DNA of 64,000 nt, taken from the NCBI GenBank assembly GCA_963675135.1, contig OY776119.1, positions 81,895,727 to 81,959,726 on the forward strand. The letters are read 5' to 3'. This DNA is from Galeopsis tetrahit (lineage: Eukaryota; Streptophyta; Magnoliopsida; Lamiales; Lamiaceae). A model generated the notes under the pieces. The model saw only the letters and a list, made by a program, of their open reading frames with translations, made no database searches and was not told the DNA's origin. Shown here in pieces: positions 1-11,885 of this stretch. The translations under genes were made by a program, and so were the position numbers. Each line of letters begins with the position of its first letter. The stretch's first letter is position 1.

Positions 1-924
1 ATGTTAGTACGAGCATCAAATATCGAAACGATCGACATAGTAGAATGATTAAGAAAATTAAGAGATTTCGAATGATTTTGAGTGCTTGAGAAGTTATGAG
101 AATTAAGAGATAAGAACTTGTGATCAGTTATGAACGAGTAGTATGGGTTTTGTTAAACCTTGAATGTTGAAATCAATGGTTGAGATTGAAAGATTTAATC
201 CAATGGACACATATGAAAGTCTTTTGAAATTCAGTTTGGCGGAATCGAGAATATTACGTGATTTAGCATTGTAACATTTGAAATCCGCCTCTTCTATTGG
301 TAGGATAGAGAGGTGTATTCCTCTGACCTAGCACAGTAGAGTTTTAGCGCGAACTGGTTATATACACCTCATTAAATGGAGTGTATACATCCAATTCTAG
401 GTTTTTCAAACTTTCATTACTCAAATTACATATATATCCTTAATTCGTGTTGTTTAAACACTTAGAGTATTTAAATCATGAAACCACTTATCTTGTCTGT
501 TCGTGTCTATCTAGAACAGACGAGTAGACTGGCGTGCACAAGACGAGTTCCCCCTTCGACTGTGCTTGTCTACTTTGAACATCAAACGATTATTTGTACC
601 TGTCTTATCTTGTGCGACAGATAGTCGAGTAGAATAATTAGAGCGAATATCAATTAAGTCAATGATCAAGGTTCAAACAAGATGACTGTTACCAAACTAA
701 AGAGTCAACATAAGGATCTTTAAGAAATCAAAGATTCCCCCTTAAATGTTTATTCCCTTAGTATTACCCTCAGCTTTACCAGCTTCCTCATCGGGTTGTT
801 TGGTCAACTTGTCTGACCTTGTATACCTGTCTGTTGGGTGAGTAGACGAGTGCTCTGCTCTGTTGTAGTAACTTGTCTGTTTCTTCTTTCTTCTTAGGAC
901 TGTACCTGTCTGGTTAGTACATTT
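1..924 (-). other. Non-coding tail of element A with polypurine tracts
   Basis: No ORF of note and no LTR copy was found. On the minus strand there are two purine runs of the kind used as polypurine tracts: AAGGGGGA at 736-743 and a similar GAAGGGGGAA at 548-557. Multiple polypurine-tract copies downstream of pol are a known Sirevirus habit. The minus strand should continue to an extra ORF or the 3' LTR left of the window. Confidence 0.5.
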
Positions 925-2526
925 CTACATACTAGTAGGATCAAGATCAATTAGTCCTAGACTAATGCATAATTCACGAAATCGGGCCTCAGCTAATGGT
1001 TTTGTGAAAATATCAGCTCTTTGAAAATCAGTGTGAATCTTTTCCATGCGAATATCCTTCTTTTCTACATGATCACGTATGAAATGGTGTTTCACATCGA
1101 CGTGCTTACAACGTGTGTGCAGAACAGGATTTTGTGTAATGGCAATAGCACTATTACTATCACAGAAAATAGGAACATTTGATTCACAAATATTATAATC
1201 TCTAAGCTGTTGAATAAGCCATAATAATTGACTACAACAACTACCAGCAGCCATGTACTCGGCTTCAGTAGTAGAGGTAGCAACACTTGTCTGCTTTTTC
1301 GAAAACCATGAAATGAGTTTTGTGCCTAAGAATTGACAAGAACCAGATGTAGATTTCCTATCTATTCTACAACCACCAAAATCAGAATCAGAGTAGCCAC
1401 TTAGAGATAAATCATCATTTGAAGGATACCATATACCACGATTGATGGTTCCTTTCAAATATTTCAATATTCTTTTAGTGGTTTCCATATGACTCTCTTT
1501 TGGGTTAGCTTGAAAACGAGCACATACACCAACAGAAAATGCAATATCAGGTCTACTAGCAGTCAAGTACAGTAATGAACCAATAAGACCACGGTAATGA
1601 GTTTGATCAGCACACTTACCATTCTCGTCTGGATCCATCCTGTAAGTAGGTTGCATAGGTACTCCAGAAGATTTACATGTCTTAATACCATACTTGTCTA
1701 GTAGATTACGAGTATACTTTGCTTGATTTATGAAAATCCCTTCTGGGGTCTGTTTTACTTGAAGTCCAAGAAAGTAATTCATTTCACCCATCATTGACAT
1801 CTCAAATTTACTTTGCATGAGTGTTGAGAAACTTTCACTCAGCTTTTTGTTAGGTGAACCAAAAATGATGTCATCTACGTAAATTTGGACGAGTAAAATG
1901 TCTTTCCCTTCTTGTCTTCTGAACAAGGTTCTATCTACCTTGCCCTTAGTAAAACCATTTTCCAATAGAAATTGAGAAAGAGTATCGTACCAGGCTCTTG
2001 GAGCTTGTTTTAGTCCATATAAGGCCTTCTTTAATTTGTATACCTGGTTACCTTTGACTTCGAAACCTGGGGGTTGTTCAACATACACTTCTTCCGCAAG
2101 AATACCATTAAGAAATGCACTTTTAACATCCATTTGATATACGGTAAATTTCATGTAAGCAGCATATGCAAGGAACAATCGAATGGCTTCTAGTCTAGCA
2201 AGAGGAGCATATGTTTCATCATAATCTATGCCTTCAGCTTGTGAATAGCCTTGGGCGACTAGTCTAGCCTTATTACGAACAACTACATCATTCTCATCTT
2301 TCTTATTTTTGAAAATCCATCGAGTGCCAACTACATAATGATGTTTAGGTCTATCAACAAGTTCCCAGACGTCATTTCGAACAAACTGATTCAACTCGTC
2401 TTGCATAGCGATGATCCAATTACTATCAGCTAAAGCCTCTTTGATGGTTTTAGGCTCGATAGATGAGAGGAAACAACACCAGCAAAACAAAGATGGACTA
2501 GGTTGTTCTTGTGACTCAAAGAGTTG
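925..2526 (-). pseudogene. Element A pol, reverse transcriptase and RNase H
   Basis: The copia RT domain (RVT_2 type) has the catalytic motif YVDDIIFGS, the upstream QMDVKSAFLNG aspartate motif and the YGLKQAPRAWYD motif. It is followed by an RNase H domain (SDSDFGGCRIDRKSTSG, then STTEAEYMAAGSCC, CDSNSAI and the terminal DIFTKPL). It copies the element RNA into cDNA within the particle. The frame is open from 2526 to the stop at 925 and is in frame with the integrase ORF; only nonsense codons at 2920 and 2527 separate them. The domain itself looks intact. Confidence 0.9.
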
Positions 2527-2919
2527 TCATCTAGTCTTCACACCAATAGTAGAGTCACCAATGATATTTTCAGTATTATGCGCAGATTTCCATGTTTTTC
2601 TAGTCTTTGTAAGCATAGTATCATCATCTAGATCAGTTATAGCATCATGCATGTCAACATCATTTATATCATCAACAGATTTACCTGGAGTAGATGAGTC
2701 AACTAGAGCAGGCATGTCTACTGGTCTAGTAGACTTACCTTGAGCACTTACCTTTTCCTTGTCATCAGATTCGAGGGCTTTCATGAATGGATTGTATGCT
2801 TGAACGGATTCATATACTTCTGAATCTTTGTCAGATTCGATAGTTAGCTCAGTAACTTTCTCACTGATCTTGTTGGCAGACGAGTCCTGTTGAGATTCAT
2901 CGAAAACCACATGTGGTGT
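2527..2919 (-). pseudogene. Element A pol, integrase C-terminal linker between two nonsense codons
   Basis: This is the acidic, low-complexity stretch that joins integrase to reverse transcriptase in copia pol. It starts with the TPHVVFDE motif just after the TAA at 2920 and ends at a TGA (2527-2529), after which the same frame runs on into RT. No enzyme domain is expected here. Confidence 0.7.
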
Positions 2920-4212
2920 TTATTCCACACAAAGGGTTGAGTAGTTGAATACTCTAAATGCTTTGCTAGTCGAGGAGTATCCCAAGAATATCCCCTCGTC
3001 TGCTTTAGCATCAAATGCATTCAACTTGCTTTTCCCATTGTTATGGATAAAACACTTACAACCAAATATATGGAAATATGAAACTCTGGGTTTTCGACCT
3101 TTCCATACCTCATAGGGTGTCTTACCTAGTGCTTTGTTGATAGCACTTCTATTTTGTGAGTGGCATGCAGTATTGATAGCTTCTGCCCAAAACTTCTGAG
3201 GCGTATTATACTCTGTCAGCATGGTCCTGCAGGCCTCCTTAAGAGTTCTGTTCCTTCGCTCTGCTACTCCATTTTGTTGTGGTGTCCTTGCTGCACTAGT
3301 AAGGTGCTGGATGCCACGCTTAGAACAAAATTCTTTAATATAGTAGTTAATGAATTCAGTACCCTTGTCACTACGGATCTTGACAATGGACTGATTCTTC
3401 TCAACCTGTAACTTCTTCAACAGATCAAGCAAAAGTGTTTGTGTATCACTCTTCTTGTGTAAGAAGACTACCCAAGTGAACTTAGAATAGTCATCTACCA
3501 CAACAAGTGTGTACCTTCTACCGTTCAAAGTTGGAGGAGTTATTGGGCCATGTAGGTCCATATGTAGGAGTTCGAGAACTCTACTTGTTGAGAGGGATGG
3601 AATAGATTTAAAGGAACCTTTTACCTGTTTACCTTTCTGACAGGACGTGCATACATGTGACTTGTAGTAGACTTCATTGGGAATACCTTCCACAAGGTAG
3701 TCTCTGGCTATCTTATTAAGAACCTTAAAGTTTAGATGACATAGGCGTCTATGCCAGAGCCAGCCAAGTTCTTTAGGATTCTTAGTAAGCAGACAGGTGT
3801 CCCTCGGACAACTGTTCCAGTTCACTATGTACACACTTCCTTGTCTTATGCCGACCAGTAGGACTGTGTGTGTCCTCTTGTCAATGATTTCACATTTGCG
3901 ACTCTTGAACTGCACCTTGTATCCACGATCAAAAAATTGTGAAACAGAGAGTAAATTGTATTTCAAGCCTTCAACATAAGAGACATCTTGGATCTCTATG
4001 TCTCCATTCCGAATGTAACCGAATCCTTTGGTAACAGCAGTGGAGCTATCACCAAATATTACTTTTGGTCCTTCTTGCTCATGGTAGCTTGATAGAAGTG
4101 TCTTAGTACCAGTCATGTGGTGCGAACAACCACTGTCTATGTACCAAGTTTCTCCTATTGAGCCACCCTTCTTGTATAGATCGAGTCGACCCTGCATTAG
4201 ATGATATTTCAT
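2920..4212 (-). pseudogene. pol: Element A pol, protease to integrase
   Basis: The protease active-site region is YIDSGCSHHMTG at about residues 25-36. It is followed by the GAG-pre-integrase zinc finger (H-x4-H ... C-x2-C, with WHRRLCH and CTSCQKGK) and the rve integrase core. The catalytic triad is visible: D in LLHMDLHGP, D in IRSDKGTEF, E in NGVAERRNRTL. The integrase inserts element cDNA into host DNA in the nucleus. The frame ends with TAA at 2920-2922 where element B has a GAA codon (VEETPHVVFDE), so this is a nonsense mutation within pol; the same frame continues into 2910-2527. Confidence 0.85.
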
Positions 4213-4232
4213 AATTTAGGTACCCTCCTTGT

Positions 4233-4850
4233 TTATTGGGGTCCTGGGGGGTTAGTCAAGTTCAGTGGAATCCAAATGTACATTGGAGTCCTGAACAAGT
4301 TTGATCTTCTAAGCTTTCGACCATATTTGTTGCAAAATAAGACCTTGTTGTCCTTATCTGGCCTATCAGTCGAGTTCGGGTCTACTCTTTGGAGATAGCC
4401 TTTCGACTTGATCTCTACTTGAGCAGGCACTTGTCTATGATAGTCAGAGTAGGGTTTATATGCATTAGGTCCATACGGTTTATAGACATGTTTAGGTCTT
4501 TCTTCTCCTTCGATATCATATGACAAAGGTGGAGGATATAGAACAGCTTGTGTACGATATTTTGGTCCTTCCTGTCTAGGTCTAGACGAGTAGAGTTGAG
4601 ACTGCCTTATGAAAGGAGGTCTAGACTCTTGTCGTCTAGTCTGTACTTGTCTAGTACTCGTCTCCTCAGGATACCAATCCTCGTATGTGACCTGGTTGGG
4701 TCGTCTACGATTAGTGGTCCTTAGAAGATTAGTTCTAGGTTGAACAGGTTTGTTGTTACCATTCTTTTTACCTCCTTTGGTAATTGGAATGTTAACTCGA
4801 GCTTGTTTTGGTACAGTACCTTTAGATGGAGTATCAATATCGTATATCAT
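4233..4850 (-). CDS. Element A Gag C-terminal extension (downstream of an in-frame TGA)
   Basis: This stretch is in the same frame as the gag ORF, separated only by a TGA and one codon. It is basic, proline- and arginine-rich, and ends with an IWIPLNLTNPPGPQ-like segment. Element B has the matching segment IWIPKGTANPLGP just before its protease, so this is the natural gag C-terminus. It ends at a TAA (4233-4235). Protease-integrase resumes downstream in a different (-1) frame. Confidence 0.7.
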   Translation of the reverse strand: MIYDIDTPSKGTVPKQARVNIPITKGGKKNGNNKPVQPRTNLLRTTNRRRPNQVTYEDWYPEETSTRQVQTRRQESRPPFIRQSQLYSSRPRQEGPKYRTQAVLYPPPLSYDIEGEERPKHVYKPYGPNAYKPYSDYHRQVPAQVEIKSKGYLQRVDPNSTDRPDKDNKVLFCNKYGRKLRRSNLFRTPMYIWIPLNLTNPPGPQ

Positions 4851-4853
4851 TGG

Positions 4854-6776
4854 TCATTTTCCTTTATCATTAGTCAAAGAGCTTGAGATGAAAATAGTAG
4901 GGTTCTTAGGAACTAGAGTAGACGAGCTTGATGTCTCAGCACCTATGCCTGTCTTGTCAGCAGGAGCCCTATACCTATCTGACAGTTCAAGGTTAACCTT
5001 TGAAGAGTTAACCAGGTCAGTAAGTTTAAGGTCTAGAGTGACAACCTCGGTTTCTAAGAACTTATTACGTTCTTCAAGCTTTTTGCACTTATTTTTTAAA
5101 ACATTGAATTCATGTTTCTCAGTAGCATGTGTCTTAAGTAGGTCTTGATACAACTTGTCTGTCAATGCACACTTGTCTTTGAGTTGACTCAACTCTTCTT
5201 GCAAGCGTTCATTTAGGACTGTTATATTAGGATCTACTTTAGACTGAGCTTCCTTAAGATCAATGATTTCTTGTCTTAAAATGATGTTTTCGTCACTGAC
5301 TTCAATGATTGCCTTGTTGGCAAGTAGGAGGTCGTCTTCAACTGCACTAGTAGAGTGCTGAAGGCTACTCCCTACTTTGCTACTGGCAGTATCACTTTCA
5401 TCAGATTCTGATTCATCACAAGATTGAAAAGATGTTGCAGATGATACCTCTTGGTCGATTTTAGCCATGCAGCATAGACCATCATCTACTATGAAAGCTT
5501 CATCGTGATCTGGTTCAGACGGGTAGCTAGATGAGGATGATGGCAACTCGTCTGAGTCAGAATCAGAATCATCATTGGCCATCATTGCCTTCTTACCACG
5601 GTTGTATCTTCTTTCCCTTCGTGCTTTGCGTTCTTCTCGATCATCAGTGCTCAGGTCTGGACATTCATATATGTAGTGACCTGGCTTTTCACAGTTATAG
5701 CACAAGAGATCATTAGTAGCCTTTTTAATAGGAGAGTTATTCCTTCGTTTATCACGTCTATCAGAACGAGTAATCTTCCTACCATCAGACTCTCTATCTT
5801 GTCTGTTACCTTTCGAGACTTCGTCTCTCCTTTCGGACGAGTTTCGGTCTCGTCTGGTCTCAGACGAGTTCTTAGAAGCAGACCCTCTATGCTCTCTATA
5901 GAACTTCTTATATCTTCCGAAACGTTTATTCAGCCTATCAAACTTTCTAACCATGAGGCTTACCTGATCCTTCAGACTAAGATCAGTATCTAACTCGTCT
6001 TTCACAGAAGTAGACCTAGTTTTAGACTTCGACTTGTCTACCTTAGACGAACTAGCCTTAAAAGCAACGTTCTTAGATACATCATGTTCTCTGTCACTAC
6101 TTGCTATGGGTTCATCTTCGTCTAAATCAAACTCATGAGCCTTTAGAGTTTGAAACATGGTTTCTGCTGTCCACACGTCTATATCTTGGGTATTCTTAAC
6201 AAGCATTTTTACCATTTTCCATCGACTATCAAGGCTTTTGAGAATCCTAAGATTGATTTCTCGTGGAGTATAAGATTTACCAAGGACTTCCAAGTCATTC
6301 ATAATTTTGGTAAAACGAGTATCCAACTGGTCTATTGTTTCACCAGCTTTCATATGAAATGATTCGAATCTTTGGACTGCTGTAGAAAGCTTGCTTTCTT
6401 TGATTAGGGATGTCCCTTCACAAATGATAGCTAAGCGATCCCACATTTCTTTGGCAGTTTTACATTTTAGCACTTTTCCCAGATACTCATTAGGAAGAGT
6501 GTGTAAGATGTAATTCTTGGCCAAGCTATCCAAATTATTCTGTCTCATTTCTTCTGAGGTTAGTTCTGACCTTGGTTTCTTGACGAGTGTACCCACGGGT
6601 TGATTTGTGTCAAGGGCAGCAGTATTAGGGATCATGGTCACTATCGGACCTTCAGTGATGACGGAGATCATTAAGTCGTGAGTGGAACTGAAGATGGCTT
6701 CCATCCTTAGCTTCCAATAGTCATAATCTTGAACCTGGAACTTAGGCAACTTGTTAGCGCTGATTTCAAGAGACAT
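4854..6776 (-). CDS. gag: Element A Gag (nucleocapsid precursor)
   Basis: This 640-codon ORF encodes the structural Gag that packages the element RNA in cytoplasmic particles. The N-terminal half (about residues 15-215) is a copia gag core with the YDYWKLRM motif near residue 18. A basic linker precedes a CCHC zinc knuckle at residues 359-372 (C-x2-C-x4-H-x4-C). A serine/aspartate-rich stretch follows, and then a predicted coiled coil from about residue 485. The start MSLEIS fits the usual gag N-terminus and lies about 200 bp from the primer binding site. The ORF ends at a TGA after DKGK; translation continues in the same frame one codon later (4850-4233), so this stop looks like a point mutation rather than the natural end. 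Confidence 0.85.
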   Translation of the reverse strand: MSLEISANKLPKFQVQDYDYWKLRMEAIFSSTHDLMISVITEGPIVTMIPNTAALDTNQPVGTLVKKPRSELTSEEMRQNNLDSLAKNYILHTLPNEYLGKVLKCKTAKEMWDRLAIICEGTSLIKESKLSTAVQRFESFHMKAGETIDQLDTRFTKIMNDLEVLGKSYTPREINLRILKSLDSRWKMVKMLVKNTQDIDVWTAETMFQTLKAHEFDLDEDEPIASSDREHDVSKNVAFKASSSKVDKSKSKTRSTSVKDELDTDLSLKDQVSLMVRKFDRLNKRFGRYKKFYREHRGSASKNSSETRRDRNSSERRDEVSKGNRQDRESDGRKITRSDRRDKRRNNSPIKKATNDLLCYNCEKPGHYIYECPDLSTDDREERKARRERRYNRGKKAMMANDDSDSDSDELPSSSSSYPSEPDHDEAFIVDDGLCCMAKIDQEVSSATSFQSCDESESDESDTASSKVGSSLQHSTSAVEDDLLLANKAIIEVSDENIILRQEIIDLKEAQSKVDPNITVLNERLQEELSQLKDKCALTDKLYQDLLKTHATEKHEFNVLKNKCKKLEERNKFLETEVVTLDLKLTDLVNSSKVNLELSDRYRAPADKTGIGAETSSSSTLVPKNPTIFISSSLTNDKGK

Positions 6777-6956
6777 GTTTAAACGAGTAGTCTAGTGCTA
6801 ATCAGTTTTATGATCAAGAAGTATATGAGTCAAGAACAGGGAACAAGAAACAGATATATCAAGAATATTGATCAAGAATACGTAAGCAAATATGATCTTG
6901 GACTGAGTCTTTCACCCAAGTCTTGAATTGGTTATCAAGAAACAGCAGTTCGTAAA

Positions 6957-6973
6957 CTACTGCTTTGATACCA
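6957..6973 (-). other. Primer binding site of element A (initiator tRNA-Met type)
   Basis: On the minus strand the sequence TGGTATCAAAGCAGTAG follows the 5' LTR after two bases. Plant copia elements use TGGTATCAGAGC, complementary to the 3' end of initiator tRNA-Met; here one base differs. Confidence 0.8.
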
Positions 6974-6975
6974 CT

Positions 6976-8290
6976 TGTAGGTCCCTAAGTTGAGTTAATA
7001 TCGAGGGAAGCTAAAGAAAATGTCTAGAGGGGGGTGAATAGACTTTTCTAAAATCTTTCGATATATCAGAATTACAATGTGCGGAATACGAAATTATCAA
7101 TGAGCCCAATTAAATATTATACTCAACTTATTTCGAGAACTCTGTTTTATGTATACTCAACTAGTCTTGTTCAGTTATGTATGTTTAACAGATAAACAAT
7201 CAATCAATTAAAACAAACAAAACAGTAAAGTAAATCAAACACGAGATTTTATAGTGGTTCGACAACTTGTCTACATCCACTCTCACAAACCCAGTTGTGA
7301 AATTCTTATTAACTCTTCCAATCGAGTAATATGTTCTTGTAGCTTTAAGTCCCAAGAAATAAGACTTAGATCTTCTCGATTATATCTCCAGATATATCTT
7401 CGATCTTACTAGCTATTTTACAAGTAACTAGCAACTTGAAACAGTAAACGAAAATAAAACTTCTCTTCGTCCAGTAGTAGCCTTCTTCGATCTTCACTTG
7501 TCTTGCGTAGCTTCTTTCTGAACTTCAATCTCTGAGAGTAATTTCTTCACTTGAATCTTCAATAATGCTTGCAATAACAATATTTCAGTAGTCTTTAACC
7601 AATGAATACCTTGAGGTATTTATAGACTTCTAATTCCAAGAACTTTCAGTTGTGTAACAACCTTTCTTGAAAACTAACTTGTAACTGATTCCTCATATCC
7701 TTTAACGCGTTTCTTCAGTTAATTAGTTATTCCTTAACTAATTCTTCAATCTTTATCTTCAACACGCTTTTGTAACTAACTTCAAGTAGACCTGTCTTGT
7801 TTCAGTCGCGCACCTGTCTTGTCCAGTAGTAGTAGACTGTGTCTTCTACTTGTCTTGTGCAGTAGACTTCTTCAGATTACAACATAGAACTAATCTAGTC
7901 CTATCATCTAATCCTAACAAGACTATTACATTACTTTAAGCTCTTGTTTACAAAGCTTAGTCAACTTAGAAAACTATACAAAGAATCTATCTATTACATT
8001 TAAAATCATGAGCTCTAATACAATAATTATTCATAACTCAATAACAATCTAACATATACGAATAACAAATATGAAGTACTTATAAATCGCACTTTATCTT
8101 TCAATAATACTTGTCTTTTAAAACTAGTACTTGTCTTGTGAACTCTACTGGTCTTGTACAAGATGACTTCAACTTAACTAGACTAGATCAGTCAACACTT
8201 AGAAAATATTCAAGTCTTCTTTTGGCTTATCAAAACTTCATCTTTTATCTTTTATCATCATTTAGGACTTGTTCTAGGATTCATATCCCA
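6976..8290 (-). repeat. 5' LTR of element A
   Basis: This long terminal repeat runs from the base next to the primer binding site (plus-strand TGTAGGTCCC) to the plus-strand end ATATCCCA, about 1315 bp. Its boundaries are supported by the solo LTR at 57240-61152, which has a similar start (GGTCCC and a GGATGAATAGACTTT-like stretch) and the same end (TCTAGGATTCATATCCCA). A minus-strand TATA box (TATAAATA) is at 7617-7624 and would drive transcription toward gag. The end could be read three bases further right (CCCAACA); the duplication around the solo LTR favours CCCA. Confidence 0.85.
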
Positions 8291-8658
8291 ACAGTTATAC
8301 CTTGACCTCATTTCCCACATAATTGTAGTTGACTTTGAGAAAACAATTCCAAATTTTCATTTACTTCTTTTGGGTTGACTTTTTCTTTGAGTTCTTTGAG
8401 TGTAGACCTCGGATATTTAAGGGAACACTAAAGGTGTGGAACCAAATGGTGGATCATTTTGAGATAGTTTTACAAACATCTCATTTTCAACATCATAATT
8501 CAAATATTCTCGCGTACATCTCTATTTTCATAATCTCCTAATGCCATTGCATCAGTAGCACTACTCAATCCAATTCACTTTTTACCTACAACAACACTAT
8601 TTTCTACCGTAATTTCAAAGTCCTCATAATCAGGATGTTCCCATAGATTTGTATAGTA

Positions 8659-8887
8659 CTCCCTCCGTCCGTCTATAAGTTTTCCATTTTACCATTTTTG
8701 TCCGCCTATAAGTTTCTCATACCTTTTTTGGTAAGTAATTTTTCTTACACATCACTTTATATCTTACTTTTTCTCTCTATCTCTCTCCTCTCTCAATCAC
8801 ATCACTTGTACTATATCTATTATTTAATCACTTTTCTTAATCTTTGTGCCAAAAAGTAACGTGAATCTTATAGGCGGACGGAGGGAG
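8659..8887. mobile_element. Stowaway MITE (Tc1/mariner-derived), complete
   Basis: The 229-bp element has terminal inverted repeats CTCCCTCCGTCCGTCTATAAG on the left and CTTATAGGCGGACGGAGGGAG on the right. It is flanked by TA on both sides (8657-8658 and 8888-8889), the Stowaway target duplication. No coding capacity. Confidence 0.95.
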
Positions 8888-10105
8888 TATAGTACCTTTG
8901 TTAAAAGAACAACAAAAGTTTTTTTTTTCTTCTGACCTTTCTTCTTCAGAGTTTTCTGAGAATCCATTGAAATCTCTAGTTTTTAGAAGAGATTTTGGAG
9001 AGTGAAATTTATTTATATTTTTGGAGGAGAATTAAACAAAATTCATTGAGTATTAAAATTCACAAACGGTTGAATTCCTAAAGATTTTTTAATACTTTTT
9101 AAAATTCGTTTTGAATACCTCAAAATTTTTAAAGACTTTTGAAAATCCGAATTGAATACTCCCAAACTTTGAAAGTCTAAAAAAATTCTAAATAATTCAC
9201 AACCAATACACCCCCTTAGTTCTTAATTGGGTCATGATTAATTCGATTGTTCTCCGCTTTTTAAGTTATTAGCCTTTAACCCAAATATTAATATTAAAAT
9301 ATATTTCAATTTCTTATATTTTAATGGTATAAATTAATACTAATTTTTAAAAGATAAACACCAAAGTATATTTCAATTGACAAATTCTTGTATGCAATTG
9401 AGTGTTAGGGTCATACTGGCAAGTATGTTTTTAGTGCTAATTATGTATACAAACTGTTTTTTGCACTTATTAATGAGAATAATTTTATGTCACTAGTTGC
9501 TTTAAATATAATGAATGTTACTTATTTATTGCATAAACGTTTAGATGTACTTTACATTATAGACAATGTGGTGTGTAGAAGATCACAGAAGATTACATTG
9601 TTAGTTCTTTGTATATAAGTACAATTGATTCACAACTTAGATGGAATTGAACAATCCATTGGTAGAAGTTGAGGTGTAAGGCTCGAATTGGTTTGTCTTG
9701 ACCAAGAGATTACACTAGTGCATTATGATGTGTTGAATATGACCTATAGAGAGATAATTCTTCTAAACTGACTTAAGGAATGAAGAATTAGACCTTAGTG
9801 GTTGTTGATTTCTTAATCTCTGTCACTTAAATGTGATTGTATGTAGTTGAGAAGTATTGCTTTGATTTATTATGGGTAAAAAATCAATGTGATTCAGTAC
9901 TTTGTATTTTGGGCAATATTATTAATTATAGGACAGATTGTCAAAATTAATACAGAGAATCGTGTCTTGGAGTGTGTAGATGTTGTTAACTCTTGAATGC
10001 TTTAACATTATCAACAACATCTTAATTTGACCTTCCGAGATTTTTTCTAAGTCTTTTCTGAAATGCTACATTAAATGTTGATCTAAATGTTATTGCATTT
10101 CTGGC
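8888..10105. other. Non-coding, AT-rich; nothing identifiable
   Basis: Together with 8291-8658 this holds no credible ORF, RNA gene or complete repeat. 9050-9180 contains several degenerate copies of a TTTTAAAATTCG-like motif. A poly-T run is at 8920-8930. Confidence 0.5.
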
Positions 10106-10162
10106 AGGATCTAGAAGCTTTTACAAGGATCTAGAAGCTTTTACAAGGATCTAGAACCTGTA
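10106..10162. repeat. 20-bp tandem repeat, about 2.8 copies
   Basis: The unit AGGATCTAGAAGCTTTTACA occurs at 10106-10125 and 10126-10145, followed by a partial diverged copy. TCTAGAA-type motifs continue to about 10310. Confidence 0.85.
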
Positions 10163-11782
10163 AGATTCCAGAACATTGCAGAACGTGCTAGACCAGCCTC
10201 GGACCTTTTAGAACGACCTGGAGCATGCAAGAAGGATCTAGAAAAATCATGGAAGTTGAGCTCCTAAAAAATAGGACCTCAATGTTGGAAGCCTCTAGAA
10301 TTCGCACCCCACTTCTATAAATACCGAAGGAAGGCTCCACAATTTAGTGTATTCTATTCGATCAATATCCTAGACTAGTGTTCATCTTGTTAGAAAATTG
10401 TGGCCCCAATAGTTTTTTTTTTTTTTTTTTGACAATGTGGCCCCAATAGCTATACCTTTTAGTTCATACGAAGTATCCCACCCGTATGACTGTGCGCTTT
10501 TCTTTATCTATCGAGAGTGTAATCATAGATAGGACTAGCATTTCGGCAGTGTATACTTCATACACTTAGATTGTTTTTAGAACAAGGCACCTTCCTCGTT
10601 TGTAGTTTCTGTTGTGAAGGTTATTGTTGTAACATTTCACACAACATTTGTACTTGAAGATAAGTATTGATATTTCGCCGTAAGGCTCACATAGATTTTA
10701 TAAAATAAAATCTATGTGAAAAATATTTCCATTGTGTCTCGTTTGTTTTTAGTGTTTCAAGTCTTCCTTTGTGTATCTTTATTTCTGATATTCTGTTAGA
10801 GTCAGTGTTGTACAATTTGTCTCAACATTTAGTACAACATTAATCTATTTTTACTTAAACACTATATCAGCACACTTTGAGAGTGTCAAATTGATTATGT
10901 CCCCTTGGTGGGCTCAGAAGGTTTATCATATCAAATCTGATCAGTGAAATTCATTTTCGGTATGATAATAATGTTGAGTTGTCCTTACTCCGAGTAATAA
11001 AAGATATATTATTAATTAATTAAAGCATTTAGTAGCTTAAATTAATTAATGGACATTGAATCTTAAACACGAGAAATAATATCTGGTAGCCATATTTCGT
11101 AATATGGGTTAAGATGGATAGTGCAATATTAATTATATAGTAGAATGAATTAATATTAATGGGCTGAAAAAATATTGTGGCTCAATATTGATTTTTGGGC
11201 CCATTGGAAGGTCCAATCCTAATTTTCCTAAATGCCCCTCAAGTAGCCCAATAAAAATTGCAAGAAAGAGAGGAAAGTAGCACTTATTTTGAGGAGAGAA
11301 TATCATGGAGAAAGATGTTAATATCTAGAGAATAAAATATTTCTAGATCTCCAATATTTTCTAATAAATAAATGAGCTATTCTCTCTCCTATAAATATAG
11401 AAAAACCGTCACTCTTAAAAAAAAAGAGTTGAAAAAGATCGGTCTTTCTCTACAATACAGAAAAGTAAGATTTGTAATTTTCGAAATTACAGTGGTAACA
11501 AGAGAAAATTAATTATTCCTTGAGAGTTAATAGTTCGTGAGATCTCCCACTGGATCAACGGGCTAGGACTTAGGGAATACTTGAGAAGGCAATTGGGTTG
11601 AAGTTGTTACTCTTCTCAACACTATCTCTCCGATTCAAAGGTAAACACGTAATCCCTTAGTTCCGCATGTTTAGGGATTTAATTATTTTACCGTACATTC
11701 ATTACATGAATTAGTTGATTTAATTTGTTTAAATTATGAAATTAGATTTATAATAATTCATATTTAAATTACGTCCAAATAG
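10163..11782 (+). other. Probable old LTR-like remnants, non-coding
   Basis: Two promoter-like TATA boxes are present on the plus strand, TATAAATA at 10316-10323 and 11390-11397. They are followed by segments that read like retrotransposon leader regions (for example 11560-11690). No primer binding site, gag or pol was found nearby and no matching second LTR was seen. Treat as debris. Confidence 0.3.
10413..10435 (-). mobile_element. Extremely 5'-truncated retroposon tail with 14-bp target duplication
   Basis: An 18-T run followed by GACAA is flanked by perfect direct repeats TGTGGCCCCAATAG at 10399-10412 and 10436-10449. On the minus strand this reads TTGTC plus poly-A, which is what remains when target-primed reverse transcription stops after copying only the 3' end of a LINE or SINE RNA. 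The source family cannot be named from 5 bases. Confidence 0.7.
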
Positions 11783-11885
11783 AGAAGTCTCAAAGAATCC
11801 CGAGAGTCTCAAAAGACCCTGGGGGGATTTCAAAAGATCCCCGGGAGTCTCAAAAGATCCTTAGAGGATCTCAAAAGATCCCTAG
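11783..11885. repeat. Degenerate short tandem repeat (AGTCTCAAAAGATCC-like)
   Basis: Five imperfect copies of a 20-29-bp unit centred on TCTCAAAAGATCC follow one another. The short minus ORF across it has no recognisable domain. Confidence 0.6.

Larger units (their letters stand above)
1..8290 (-). mobile_element. Element A: Sirevirus-like Ty1/copia retrotransposon, 3' end outside window
   Basis: Reading right to left on the minus strand the order is LTR, primer binding site, gag with a CCHC knuckle, protease, integrase, RT and RNase H, which is the copia order. The pol reading frame is broken by two nonsense codons and gag by one, so this copy is probably not autonomous. Beyond RNase H, 924 bp of non-coding sequence runs to the window edge without meeting a second LTR, so any extra downstream ORF and the 3' LTR lie outside. 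The Sirevirus assignment is an inference from the gag coiled coil, purine tracts near the pol end and similarity to element B. The 5-bp target duplication would be ACAGT at 8291-8295, but it cannot be checked here. Confidence 0.9.
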
